Assembly (NCBI GenBank): GCA_026705025.1
Contig: JAPPBN010000054.1
Coordinates: 54,780-118,779 of the forward strand
DNA from: Bin125 sp026705025
Lineage (GTDB): Bacteria > Chloroflexota > Dehalococcoidia > Bin125
Direction: 5' to 3'
DNA: 64,000 nucleotides
Shown: positions 15,042-23,856 of the stretch, piece after piece
Layout of the letters: each line of letters begins with the position of its first letter
Position numbering within the stretch: the stretch's first letter is position 1
Notes under the pieces: model-generated
The model's database searches: none
What the model was told of the DNA's origin: nothing
What the model saw: only the letters and a program-made list of their open reading frames with translations
Translations under genes and position numbers: made by a program

Positions 15042-16082
15042 ATGAGTCGGATGATGGAGGACCCTCGGATCGACCCTCGGTTCAAGGCGGCGTTCGGCCA
15101 GATGCGGGCGTTCCCATTGCCGAACTTTGACTCGCGGGACGAGCTGGTTGCGGCGATGAACCGACCGGAAGTCCTTCAGGGACTGCGTGAGGCTCAGCTG
15201 TTCACGGCGAGAGAAGCGGAGGCTGTCGCGCCATCCAAGGGATTGACGATTACGACTGAGACGTTCGTCTCTGAGCCGGACGGCAACACGATCAAGGTCT
15301 CGCTGATGCGGCCCCAGTTGGGCGACCAGTCGGATGGGCCACTGCCCTGCGTGTACTACATCCACGGCGGCGGGATGGCGGTGACGTCGGCCTTCGATGT
15401 TGGCTACCAGGCGTGGGGGCGGATGATTGCGAACCAGCGTGTGGCGGTGGCGATGGTCGACTTTCGCAACTGCGTGGTGCCGTCATCGGCGCCCGAGATT
15501 GCGCCGTATCCGGCGGGGTTGAACGACTGTGTGTCCGGTCTGCGTTGGCTGATCTCGCAAGCGGATGAGTTCGGGATCGACGCGGGGCGGATCCTCGTCG
15601 CGGGTTCGAGCGGCGGCGGCAACCTGGCGTTGGCGCTGGGCTTGCGGCTGACTCGCGAAGGCGATGCGGGACTGGTCAAGGGGCTGTACGCGATGTGCCC
15701 CGACATTGCCGGAAGCAGGCCGCGCGACGACCTGCCGTCGTCAATCGAGAACAACGATGTCTGGCTCGACTCGCATAGCAACTTCAGCCGATTGGGCTAC
15801 GGCATGGATGCGTTCGAGGCGCAGGATCCCGAGGCCTGGCCGCTGTTCGCGACCGAGGAGCATGTCCAGGGATTCCCCGAGACCGTGATCAGCGTGAACG
15901 AATGCGATCCGTTGCGCGACGAGGGGATCGAGTTCTATCGGCTGCTGTTGCGGGCCGGTCAACGCGCCCGCTGTCGGCAGGTGATGGGCACGATTCACGG
16001 TGGCGACAACATGGTCCTGCCCTGCACGGACCTCGCGCTTGCGACGACGCGAGACATGGCGGCGCTCGCGCGGGGCGACTAA
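15042..16082 (+). CDS. Alpha/beta hydrolase fold-3 esterase (HSL/Aes family)
   Basis: Predicted cytoplasmic carboxylesterase/lipase of the hormone-sensitive-lipase group. The oxyanion motif HGGGM is at 108-112, the nucleophile Ser190 lies in GSSGG, the acid Asp is in NECDPLRDEG and the His in TIHGGDN. ATG 15042 has GAGGGAGC just upstream, giving 346 residues. Its stop codon overlaps that of the converging CaiB/BaiF gene in the four bases 16079-16082. Natural substrate unknown; the CoA-transferase context suggests short-chain esters. Confidence 0.85.
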   Translation: MSRMMEDPRIDPRFKAAFGQMRAFPLPNFDSRDELVAAMNRPEVLQGLREAQLFTAREAEAVAPSKGLTITTETFVSEPDGNTIKVSLMRPQLGDQSDGPLPCVYYIHGGGMAVTSAFDVGYQAWGRMIANQRVAVAMVDFRNCVVPSSAPEIAPYPAGLNDCVSGLRWLISQADEFGIDAGRILVAGSSGGGNLALALGLRLTREGDAGLVKGLYAMCPDIAGSRPRDDLPSSIENNDVWLDSHSNFSRLGYGMDAFEAQDPEAWPLFATEEHVQGFPETVISVNECDPLRDEGIEFYRLLLRAGQRARCRQVMGTIHGGDNMVLPCTDLALATTRDMAALARGD

Positions 16083-17350
16083 CGCCGACGATTGCGGGCG
16101 CGGCGTGACATCGGTTGGCGCGGATTCTTCTGGGCTTCGACCTCGGCGATCTGTTCGTTGCTGAAGCCGAGTTCCGACATCACCTCGGCCGTGTGCTGAC
16201 CCAGCTCCGGGAACCACGGCTTGGCGCTGGGCGGCGTCTTGTTGAACTGGGCGAAGTTGCCGGCCATGGGTTTCTTGCCGACGCCGGGCACGTCTTTTTC
16301 GACGATGTAGCCGTTCTTCAAGGCCTGTTCGTCGTTGATCACGTCCTCGTAGTCGAAGACGCGCTGATACATGATGTACTCGCGGCGTTCGTCGAAGAAC
16401 CGCTCCCACTCGTCGGTGGTTCGGTGCTTCATGGCTCGCGCCATGTGTGGCCGCAGGAGCCTGGCCTGGTCGACCCAGCGAAAATCGTTCATTGGCGAGC
16501 GCTTCCGACTCTCGTTCCAACGCGGATCAGTTCCGATTTCGGGGATCCCGCCGAATTCGCAGAACTCTTGCCAGGCTTCGTCTCCCTGCACGTCGACGTG
16601 GAACGCGCCGCCGTCGGCGGTCAGGTAGGTGCCGGCGCTGCCGGGCACATTGGGATGATGCGGACCTTCGCGCGAGAGCATCGTGCCGGAGATCGAGGAG
16701 TGGTTCAGCTCCCAGCCCTGCATCCAGACCAACACGCCATAGGCGGAGGTGCGGACTTTCTGGCCGACGCCATGGAGTTCGCGGGCCGCGAGCGCAGTCA
16801 TGATCGCCAGGGTGAGGCCCATCGCGCCAGAGGTGTCGCCGATCACCGAGCCTGCGATCATCGGTTGCGTTTCCGGATCGCCGACCATGTTGGCGATCCC
16901 GCTGCGAACCTGCGCGTATTGGTCGGTCATGCGCTTGTTGCGGTCGGGTCCCTCGTGTCCGAAGCCGTTGGCGATGCCGTAGACGAGGCGCTCGTTGCGC
17001 TTCGCCAGCTCTTCGTAGCCCAGCCCCATGCGCTCGAGCGAGTCCTCCCGGAAATTGCTGACGAACACGTCGGCGCGATCGACCAGGCGCATCAAGATTT
17101 CTCGGCCGATCTCGGTATGAACATCCAGGGCGATTGAACGTTTGCCGTGTGAGACCGAGAGGAACTGAGCGCCGGGCGTCTCGGGCGGTGCGGTCCAGTT
17201 GACGCCGGTGTGCCAGCGGTTGGGATCACCGCCAGGCGGTTCGACCTTGACCACGTCTGCGCCCATGTCGGCGAGGAAGCCTCCGACCAGCGGACCCTGG
17301 ATGGCGATCGCGAATTCGACGACACGTAGACCTTCGAGGGGTTCTGGCAT
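16079..17350 (-). CDS. CaiB/BaiF family (class III) CoA-transferase
   Basis: Transfers CoA between carboxylic acids via a covalent Asp-anhydride intermediate. From ATG 17350 the protein is 423 residues, typical for the family, starting PEPLEGLRVVEFA with the hallmark LADMGADVVKVEPPGGDPNR. Upstream in-frame sequence to 17620 is GC-rich and not family-like, so the later start is chosen. Middle segments GQKVRTSAYGVLVW and the C-terminal motif around ELGQHTAEVMSELGF are conserved. Substrate cannot be predicted. It diverges from the MFS exporter 148 bp away. Confidence 0.9.
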   Translation of the reverse strand: MPEPLEGLRVVEFAIAIQGPLVGGFLADMGADVVKVEPPGGDPNRWHTGVNWTAPPETPGAQFLSVSHGKRSIALDVHTEIGREILMRLVDRADVFVSNFREDSLERMGLGYEELAKRNERLVYGIANGFGHEGPDRNKRMTDQYAQVRSGIANMVGDPETQPMIAGSVIGDTSGAMGLTLAIMTALAARELHGVGQKVRTSAYGVLVWMQGWELNHSSISGTMLSREGPHHPNVPGSAGTYLTADGGAFHVDVQGDEAWQEFCEFGGIPEIGTDPRWNESRKRSPMNDFRWVDQARLLRPHMARAMKHRTTDEWERFFDERREYIMYQRVFDYEDVINDEQALKNGYIVEKDVPGVGKKPMAGNFAQFNKTPPSAKPWFPELGQHTAEVMSELGFSNEQIAEVEAQKNPRQPMSRRARNRRR

Positions 17351-17497
17351 GTGGGGGTCTCCCTGTTCCGCCGCGATCATAGGGTCGCTGGGTCGGGGCT
17401 GTTGGATGCGGACCGCGCGATAGGGAGGCGAGGGGATCGTTGGTAAGCTGTTCGGGTCTGGTTCGGGCCGCCCGAGGGCCCTCCCATTGGACCCCTG

Positions 17498-19276
17498 ATG
17501 AGTCACACCGCCCCGCATACTCCGACGGCCGCGACGGTTGGGTTTGCGCTGCCGCATCGAACCAAGATGCTGATCCTGGGCAGCGCGGTCGTGGCGATGT
17601 TCCTCTCCGCCGTGCAGCACTCGATCGTCGCGACGGCGACGCCAGTGCTCGCCGCCGATCTGGGCCGATTCGATCTGATCGCGTTCATGGAGTCCGCCTT
17701 CATGGCGACCTCGATGCCGGCAGTGGCGATCGCGGGGCGCTTGTCGGATGTGTATGGACGCAAGCCGTTCTTGCTCGGTGGACTGGTGATCTTCGCCGTG
17801 GCCACTGCGCTAGCCGGATTCGCGACGTCGATGGAGATGTTGATTGGATTCCGCGCGCTGCAGGGCATCGGCGGTGGGATCTTGATGGGCAACTCGTTCT
17901 CGATCTCCGGCGACCTGTTTCCGCCCGCCGAGCGGGCCAAGTACATGGGTATCTTCGCCGCCGTCTTTGGAGTCGGAGGTCTGGTCGGGCCACTGTTGGG
18001 CGGGCTGATCGTCGACGCACTGAATTGGCGCTGGGTGTTCTGGTCGATTCTGCCGCTGGCAGCGCTGGCCTTCGCCTCGATCGCGTTCATCATGCCCTGG
18101 CTGCGGCCCCCGCCGCGCAAGGTGGTGATCGACTGGCTGGGCATCGCCGCGATGCTGCTGATGCTGATGCCGGCGATGTTGGCGCTGGCGCTGGTCTCGA
18201 CGGGCACGGCCTGGCTCGACATCAGGACTCTGGCGCTGTTCGGCGTGTCGATCATCGGTGTGCTCGCCTTCGTGGCAGCGGAGCGCGCCGCGAAGGAACC
18301 GATCCTGCCTGGAACGTTGTTCCGCGATCACACGTTCCGGGTGGCGGCAATCGTGATGATGGCCACCGGCGGCGGATTGTTTGGGGTGTCGTTCTTCCTC
18401 GCGTACTTCATGCAGGGTGTGCTGGGTTACACGCCGACGGCCTCGGGCCTGCTGCTCAGCACCGAGATTGTGTCGATGGTGGTCATGGCCTCGCTCGCCG
18501 GTCAGGTCATGTCGCGTACCGGTCGCTACAAGATGCTCGCGATCATCGCGAGCGTGGTGATCGCCGTCGGCGCATGGTTGATGACGCAGCTCAGCGCCGA
18601 ATCAGGCGCTATCGACGTGGTCTGGCGGCTGGTGCTGTTTGGCAGCGGGTTGGGATTGCTCTTCCCCTCTGTGATGACCGCGGCGCAGAACGCGCTGCCC
18701 CAGAGAATGCTGGGCACGATCTCAGGTGCGACCCAGTTCTTCCAGGAGATTGGCGGGATCATCGGCGTGACCCTGATCGGCGCGCTGGTCACCGGTCGAC
18801 TGACGAGCGAGCTGGCCGCGCGGCTGCCCGCGGACCTCGCCGAGCGTGCCGACCCGACGCAGCTGCTGAACGAGGAAGCTCGAGCCGGTCTGCTGGCCGA
18901 GATCGGCGAAGCCGGTCTGGTTCAGATCCTGACCACCCTGCCGGAGGCGCTGGCGGTCGCCATCACCAACAACTTCTGGATCTCCGTCGGAGTCGGCGTG
19001 ATTGCACTGGTCGCCGTCGTGACGTTGCGCGAGAAGCGGTTGCGCACTGGAGAGCACGATCTGCCGGAGGTACCGGAAGGCGCGCTTGGACCTCAACCGG
19101 GCGCAGTGGCGGGGAATGGCGCCGCCGTGAATGGAGCGCCCGGCTCAGGCTGGACGGACGACCCCGCGCCCGTGGCACGGATCCGGCCTCAGCGGTCGAT
19201 TGCCGGCCCGAACGGTCCAAGCACCAATGGTCCGATGCGCGGGGGCATCAGAGCACCCTCGGACATCAGCGATTGA
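17498..19276 (+). CDS. MFS transporter, DHA2 (EmrB/QacA) drug:H+ antiporter family
   Basis: A 592-residue polytopic protein with about 14 hydrophobic segments, the DHA2 topology. Motif A between TM2 and TM3 is clear (GRLSDVYGRKPFLLGG), and motif C-like glycines occur in FGVGGLVGPLLGGLI. A ~70-residue cytoplasmic tail rich in Gly/Pro/Asn ends the protein. Such proteins export hydrophobic toxins or metabolites with proton exchange. ATG 17498 follows CCCCTG with no strong ribosome site. No regulator adjoins, so the substrate is open. Confidence 0.88.
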   Translation: MSHTAPHTPTAATVGFALPHRTKMLILGSAVVAMFLSAVQHSIVATATPVLAADLGRFDLIAFMESAFMATSMPAVAIAGRLSDVYGRKPFLLGGLVIFAVATALAGFATSMEMLIGFRALQGIGGGILMGNSFSISGDLFPPAERAKYMGIFAAVFGVGGLVGPLLGGLIVDALNWRWVFWSILPLAALAFASIAFIMPWLRPPPRKVVIDWLGIAAMLLMLMPAMLALALVSTGTAWLDIRTLALFGVSIIGVLAFVAAERAAKEPILPGTLFRDHTFRVAAIVMMATGGGLFGVSFFLAYFMQGVLGYTPTASGLLLSTEIVSMVVMASLAGQVMSRTGRYKMLAIIASVVIAVGAWLMTQLSAESGAIDVVWRLVLFGSGLGLLFPSVMTAAQNALPQRMLGTISGATQFFQEIGGIIGVTLIGALVTGRLTSELAARLPADLAERADPTQLLNEEARAGLLAEIGEAGLVQILTTLPEALAVAITNNFWISVGVGVIALVAVVTLREKRLRTGEHDLPEVPEGALGPQPGAVAGNGAAVNGAPGSGWTDDPAPVARIRPQRSIAGPNGPSTNGPMRGGIRAPSDISD

Positions 19277-19282
19277 CCTTCG

Positions 19283-19690
19283 TCACGAAGACCGTTCTTT
19301 GGCCGCCAGCCGTTCGCGGCACTCGGACCAGGTCACGTCATCCGGGTTCGCCGTTTGCCATCTGACAAAGGCCGACCGCTCCCGCACCGCGATCTCGTCG
19401 AAGGCGTTCACTGCCCCAAGGTGGTTGCCCGTCCAAACAAACCCATCGATTGGTTCGTCTCCGGTCCAGATTGACATGGTTGAGAATCGCAACCTGATGA
19501 AATCGGCTCGTAGCCGATAGCTGACGAGCCCCGGATCGGCCCTCAGCTGCCGTTCGACCGCACGGTTTACCTGGAAAAACCGGCGAAGCTTGCGCCAGCC
19601 TCTCAATTGGAGTCGGGTCGCTACGACGGTCGCGCCGGCCTCTCGCCGTTCTTGTTGGGCCGAGGCTCCTTCGCTGGAATCGGCAGCCAT
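19283..19690 (-). CDS. Small ABM/DUF3291-like protein
   Basis: A 135-residue protein. After a disordered 20-residue start, the segment ATVVATRLQLRGWRKLRRFFQVNRAVERQLRADPGL is followed by strands SYRLRADF and RFSTMSIWTG, then GNHLGAVNAFDEIAVRERSAFVRWQ, the pattern of a ferredoxin-like antibiotic-biosynthesis-monooxygenase or DUF3291/CrtA-like fold. No catalytic residues can be assigned. It converges with the MFS gene (6 bp apart) and diverges from the hydrolase gene. Confidence 0.55.
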   Translation of the reverse strand: MAADSSEGASAQQERREAGATVVATRLQLRGWRKLRRFFQVNRAVERQLRADPGLVSYRLRADFIRLRFSTMSIWTGDEPIDGFVWTGNHLGAVNAFDEIAVRERSAFVRWQTANPDDVTWSECRERLAAKERSS

Positions 19691-19761
19691 CTTGGTACTC
19701 CAGGGTGGCTAGGCTACCGAAATGTGAAGCGGAACCCGGGAGACAGTTGGAATCACTGAGC

Positions 19762-20679
19762 ATGGTGTCTCTAGTCGGCAGAGGTCACAGGAGGAAGTTG
19801 GACGCGCTCAATGCCGCTTCCGAGGTAGCTCAGACCTCGCGTGGGCCGGTGGAGTTCGCTCGGCACGGCGACGCGCCCTACGTCCTGATCTTTCACGGCA
19901 CGCCTCAGGGTCACCACGCCAGCTTCGTCGGCGAGCCGCTCGAAGCAGAAGGATTTGGCACGATCACCCCGTCCCGGCCGGGCTATCTGCGCACGCCGCT
20001 CGAGACCGGCCGCACCTTCACCGATCAGGCAGACGCCGCGGCCGCCCTGCTGGACTCGCTTGGAGTCGACCGGGTGGCCGCCTACGGCATCTCGGGCGGC
20101 GGTCCGAGCAGCATTGAGTTCGCGGCGCGACACCCCGCCCGGGTCGCATGCTTGATGCTTGAAGTGGCGATCTCGAAACGGTTCGCTCCGGATGTCTCGC
20201 CGCTGATCATGGCGCTGGCGAGGAGCTCGGTCGCGTTCAGGATCCAGGCTCGGCTGCTGCGCTGGTGCCCGCGATTTGCCGTGAGCCAGATGATGAAGGT
20301 CGAGAGTACGCACGAGCCTGGGGAGATCTCGCGGATTACAGCGGACGTTATTGGCGATCCTGAGAAGATGGGCATTCTGCGCCAGCTCGCCGACGGTCCG
20401 CCCTTCGGCATGTTGCGCGCGGGATTCGACAACGACCTGGAGCAGTTTGCTTCAATCGAGCAGCTGCCGCTAGATCGAGTGAGCTGTCCGACCCTGGTCG
20501 TCCACGGGACGCACGACGGGGACGTTCCGTTCGCTCATGCCGAGCACTCGGCGGCCGGGATTCGGGACGCCGAGCTGTACACGGTCGAGAACGGCTGGCA
20601 TCTGCTGCGATTGAGCGATGGCGCCAGCGCCTACCTTCGAGCCGAGCTTGACTTCCTCAAGCAACACTTGCTTGCGTAG
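19762..20679 (+). CDS. Alpha/beta hydrolase
   Basis: A single-domain alpha/beta hydrolase of about 305 residues. The oxyanion region is LIFHGTPQGHH, the nucleophile elbow is YGISGGGPSS (Gly-x-Ser-x-Gly with Ser in ISG), the acid is in VVHGTHDGDVPF and the His in ENGWHLLRLSD. This matches the broad esterase/haloperoxidase/epoxide-hydrolase group without a specific substrate signature. ATG 19762 is preferred; ATG 19705 is in frame but overlaps the region upstream of the minus-strand gene. Probably monocistronic. Confidence 0.8.
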   Translation: MVSLVGRGHRRKLDALNAASEVAQTSRGPVEFARHGDAPYVLIFHGTPQGHHASFVGEPLEAEGFGTITPSRPGYLRTPLETGRTFTDQADAAAALLDSLGVDRVAAYGISGGGPSSIEFAARHPARVACLMLEVAISKRFAPDVSPLIMALARSSVAFRIQARLLRWCPRFAVSQMMKVESTHEPGEISRITADVIGDPEKMGILRQLADGPPFGMLRAGFDNDLEQFASIEQLPLDRVSCPTLVVHGTHDGDVPFAHAEHSAAGIRDAELYTVENGWHLLRLSDGASAYLRAELDFLKQHLLA

Positions 20680-20767
20680 GCTCGCCGACCGTCTCGGCGT
20701 CGTTGGCTACTCATTGGCTACATTGCTCAGGTCAGGCAACCAGCCTGTGGATTGAAGGCCTCAACTG

Positions 20768-21664
20768 ATGACACAGCGGACCGACGCGTTTCCAGAACTG
20801 CAACGCGACCTTCGTTTCTTCCCCCTGGGGGTCGATCAGCCGGAGCAACTGTCGACGGAACAAATCGAGCGGTACAACGACAAGGGCTACATCTTTCCGA
20901 TCGACATCTTCTCGCAGTCGGAGATCGAGTCGATTCGCGCCTACTTCGACGAACTGCTGCCCAAGGCGCTGGAGGCGGGCTGGAACAGCTACGAGCTGAC
21001 CAACTGGCACAAGCACTGCCAGGGCGTGTGGGACATCGTCACCGACAGCCGGATCCTCGACGTCATGGAAGACATGCTTGGCGAGACGGTGATCCTGCGG
21101 CACAGTCACTTCTTCGCCAAGCTGCCCGGCGACGGGATGCGCGTGAGCTGGCACCAGGATGCCTCGTACTGGCCGATCACGCCGAGCAAGGTCGTTTCGG
21201 CCTGGCTGGCGATCGATGATTCCGACCTGGGTAACGGGGCGATGCAGGTGATTCCCGGCTCGCATCTCAAGGCCCAGGTCGAGTTCCGCGACAGCACTGC
21301 CGACGAGCACAACGTGCTCAATCAGACGGTCGAGGAGCCGGAGGAGCACGGCGATCCGCCGGTTGCGCTTGAACTCAAGGCGGGTCAGATTTCTTTGCAC
21401 AGCGACTGGGTGTTGCATGGCTCGGAGCCGAACGATTCGAGTCGCCGGCGCTGTGGGCTGGCGATGCGCTATCTGTCGAAGGATGTCCGTGCCTATAACG
21501 GTTGGAACGAGAACTCGATCATCTGTCGCGGGGAAGAGCCGACCGGTCACTGGGCTCACCATCCCCGTCCGGACGGGGAGCTGATTCCGGTCAAGGACGG
21601 CAGCGGCGATCCGACCTCAGTAAGCATGGAGCAGCGCGACGGCGGCAACGGAGTACGCCGCTAG
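20768..21664 (+). CDS. Phytanoyl-CoA dioxygenase (PhyH) family Fe(II)/2-oxoglutarate oxygenase
   Basis: Non-heme iron oxygenase that hydroxylates its substrate using 2-oxoglutarate. The facial triad is visible: His129 and Asp131 in SWHQDASYWP and the distal His217 in VLHGSEPND; the 2-oxoglutarate-binding Arg follows in SRRRCGLAMRY. The 298-residue length is usual. Bacterial PhyH proteins act on varied small molecules, so phytanoyl-CoA itself is not implied. The ATG is 88 bp after the hydrolase gene, with which it may be cotranscribed. Confidence 0.88.
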   Translation: MTQRTDAFPELQRDLRFFPLGVDQPEQLSTEQIERYNDKGYIFPIDIFSQSEIESIRAYFDELLPKALEAGWNSYELTNWHKHCQGVWDIVTDSRILDVMEDMLGETVILRHSHFFAKLPGDGMRVSWHQDASYWPITPSKVVSAWLAIDDSDLGNGAMQVIPGSHLKAQVEFRDSTADEHNVLNQTVEEPEEHGDPPVALELKAGQISLHSDWVLHGSEPNDSSRRRCGLAMRYLSKDVRAYNGWNENSIICRGEEPTGHWAHHPRPDGELIPVKDGSGDPTSVSMEQRDGGNGVRR

Positions 21665-21679
21665 CCGCGCGCTCGCGTT

Positions 21680-22042
21680 TCAGCCCAGGATTCGCTGCTT
21701 CATTCCCGGAGTGGAGGGCTGAATCGCCCGTCGGGGTCGCGGATCGCCCTCCGCAGGGCTATTGGTGCCGCCGTCATTCGGCTTCGTGCCGCTGAGCGGC
21801 ATATTGATCAGCGCATGATGCGAGACATGACACGTCTCGCACCAGAAGGAGCAGCGCAGAACCTGCGAGTCGCCGAAATAGGGCGTGATTCGCTCCACCG
21901 TGACCTGGTGTCCGTCGTGACCCCATTCGCGCAGTTCGCGATTGGCAAGTTGTACCAGTCGCCCCAGACTTCGTCCGGGATATCCATCGCGCTGGTCGAA
22001 TTGCTGGAGCGCGTTCCACACCGATTCTGTCGTCAGCACCAC
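21680..22042 (-). CDS. Small protein with CxxC-His motif, unknown
   Basis: The frame starts at GTG 22042, with GGAGG about 6 bp upstream; GTG 22048 and 22039 are alternatives. The ~120-residue product has a helical start (SVWNALQQFDQRDGYPGRSLGRLVQLAN), a strand pair (HQVTVERITPYF, QVLRCSFWCE) and the cluster CETCHVSHHA, which could bind zinc or a metal. The last 40 residues are low-complexity. It converges with the PhyH gene. I do not recognise a family; the N-terminal 80 residues look like real protein. Confidence 0.45.
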   Translation of the reverse strand: MVLTTESVWNALQQFDQRDGYPGRSLGRLVQLANRELREWGHDGHQVTVERITPYFGDSQVLRCSFWCETCHVSHHALINMPLSGTKPNDGGTNSPAEGDPRPRRAIQPSTPGMKQRILG

Positions 22043-22231
22043 TTCCACCTCCGCATGAGGAACATACTGTTGTCTCCAGCTACACCGGTGCTAGTCACGA
22101 CTCCATTTGACACTGAATGTGGATGAAGTGGATACAGGTCCGGCAATCCTGGGGCTGGCATCTGGTTCCCCGCGTAGCGAAAGTCGGTAGCCTCTGGTGG
22201 GCGCACTCGCGCAGACTCTGAGGAGCTAGAA

Positions 22232-23848
22232 ATGGAAATACTGTTCACCGGTGGACGGGTGCTGACCATCGACCCGATGGATCGGATTGTCTCGGGAGTG
22301 GCCGTGCGCGATGGGCGAGTGATCGCGGTCGGCGACAGCGCCGAAGCGCGCGCGGCAGTAGGACCGGACGCAGTGCACGTCGACCTGCGCGGCCGCGCGC
22401 TCGTGCCGGGATTCTGCGACCCGCACAATCACTTCTCGATGACCACGTTCGAGCCGCGCTCGGTCGACTGCCGCAGGCCGCCGCTGGCGAACAAGTCGGC
22501 CGTGCTCGACGCGCTCGCGGCAGCGGCTTCCGGCAGCCCCGACGGGCAGTGGATCTGGGGACTCGGCTACTCCCAGACTGAACCGGGCGTCGTCACCGAC
22601 GACATGCTGTTCCGGCACGAACTGGACGAGGTGGCTCCGAACAACCCGGTCTGCGTGATGGATTCGTCGTATCACGCCTGCTACGCCAACTCGGCGGCGC
22701 TGGCGCTGGTCGGCATTGACCGCCAGACGCCCGATCCACGAGGTGGGAACATCCTGCACGACGACAGCGGGGAACCGAACGGCGTGCTCTGGGAGCGGGC
22801 GATGGATCCGGTCCACCACGCCACCATGCGTTCGTACATTGACACATTTGGCCCCGACGTTGTGGCTGGGCTGGTGGAACAGAACTCGATGCGCCACCTC
22901 TCGCACGGGATCACGAGCGTGGGCGACGCGCTGGTGATGCCCGAGAGCGCCGAGATCTATCGGCTCACAGATGAGCGCGGACGGTTGCCGATCGCCATTC
23001 ACCAGATGCGCGGCGGGCCTGGTTTCTTCGCTGCGCCCGAAGACGCCGCCGCAGGCGCCTACATGGACGATGACGTCTCGGACCGTCTGCGGGGCGGGAT
23101 TGTCAAGATTTTCATGGACCCGGTCTGGCCATCTCCGGCGATGGAGCTTTGCCATCCCGACGGCACAACCGAACCGATCGGCGAGCCCTACTACGGGCAG
23201 GAAGAGGTCGACCATCTCGTGCTCGACGCGGCTTCGCGCGGGCTGCAGGTCGCGATTCACTGCATCGGCAACCGGGCGGTCGAACAGGGGTTGAACGCAT
23301 TCGAACGTGCGCTGCGAGAGACGCCCGGCGAGGATCGCCGCTTCCGCATTGAACACTTCATGTTCGCGACGAATGAACAGATCGATCGAGCCCAGTCACT
23401 CGGTGTGATGATCTCGCACCAACCGCCGTTCCTGCATCTGATCGGCGACTACTTCGAGCAGATCACCGCTCAGCCGGGGATTGACTCGGTGCCGATGCCG
23501 TATCGCACCATGTTGGATGCGGGCGTCCACGTCGCATCAGGTTCGGATTTCCCCTGCGCGCCAGTCCCTCCCCTGCTCGGGCTTTATGGACTGACAACCC
23601 GCACGTCACACGACGGCACGGTGATTGCCGCCGACGAGGCAATCTCTCCGCTCGAAGCAATGCGCACCTACACGGTCAACTCGGCCGCTGCGATGTTCCG
23701 CGATCACGAGGTCGGATCGATCGAGGTCGGCAAGCGCGCCGACATGGCGGTGCTCAGCCACGATCCGACGCTGGTCGACTCGACATACATTCGCGAGATC
23801 GTCGTGCAGCAGACCTACGTCGACGGTGAGTTGTTGTACTCGGTGTAG
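22232..23848 (+). CDS. YtcJ-like amidohydrolase, copy A
   Basis: Metal-dependent amidohydrolase of the exoenzyme-regulatory/YtcJ group (amidohydrolase_3). The N-terminal composite-domain strand is followed by the metal site DPHNHFS (HxH), then GGIVKIFMD, IHCIGNRA, the ...IEHFMFA strand and GSDFPCAPV with the catalytic Asp. It has 538 residues, the usual length. SD-like GAGGAGCT precedes ATG 22232. By eye it is roughly two thirds to three quarters identical to the gene at 28363-29970. Substrates of this group are poorly known (amides, formamides, aryl hydrolysis). Confidence 0.88.
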   Translation: MEILFTGGRVLTIDPMDRIVSGVAVRDGRVIAVGDSAEARAAVGPDAVHVDLRGRALVPGFCDPHNHFSMTTFEPRSVDCRRPPLANKSAVLDALAAAASGSPDGQWIWGLGYSQTEPGVVTDDMLFRHELDEVAPNNPVCVMDSSYHACYANSAALALVGIDRQTPDPRGGNILHDDSGEPNGVLWERAMDPVHHATMRSYIDTFGPDVVAGLVEQNSMRHLSHGITSVGDALVMPESAEIYRLTDERGRLPIAIHQMRGGPGFFAAPEDAAAGAYMDDDVSDRLRGGIVKIFMDPVWPSPAMELCHPDGTTEPIGEPYYGQEEVDHLVLDAASRGLQVAIHCIGNRAVEQGLNAFERALRETPGEDRRFRIEHFMFATNEQIDRAQSLGVMISHQPPFLHLIGDYFEQITAQPGIDSVPMPYRTMLDAGVHVASGSDFPCAPVPPLLGLYGLTTRTSHDGTVIAADEAISPLEAMRTYTVNSAAAMFRDHEVGSIEVGKRADMAVLSHDPTLVDSTYIREIVVQQTYVDGELLYSV

Positions 23849-23856
23849 GAGACCGG

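Noticed and set aside
14637..15365. Minus-strand frame overlapping the hydrolase start
   Set aside because: No family resemblance, and it is antisense to the clear HSL-type esterase.
17351..17620. N-terminal extension of the CaiB/BaiF gene at 16079
   Set aside because: The family N-terminus begins at the methionine encoded at 17350; the upstream translation is repeat-like and would run into the divergent promoter region.
17440..19365. Very long plus-strand frame (over 600 codons) overlapping the MFS gene
   Set aside because: Translation is Arg/Gly/Asp-rich with no family features; it is the shifted frame of the clear DHA2 transporter at 17498-19276.
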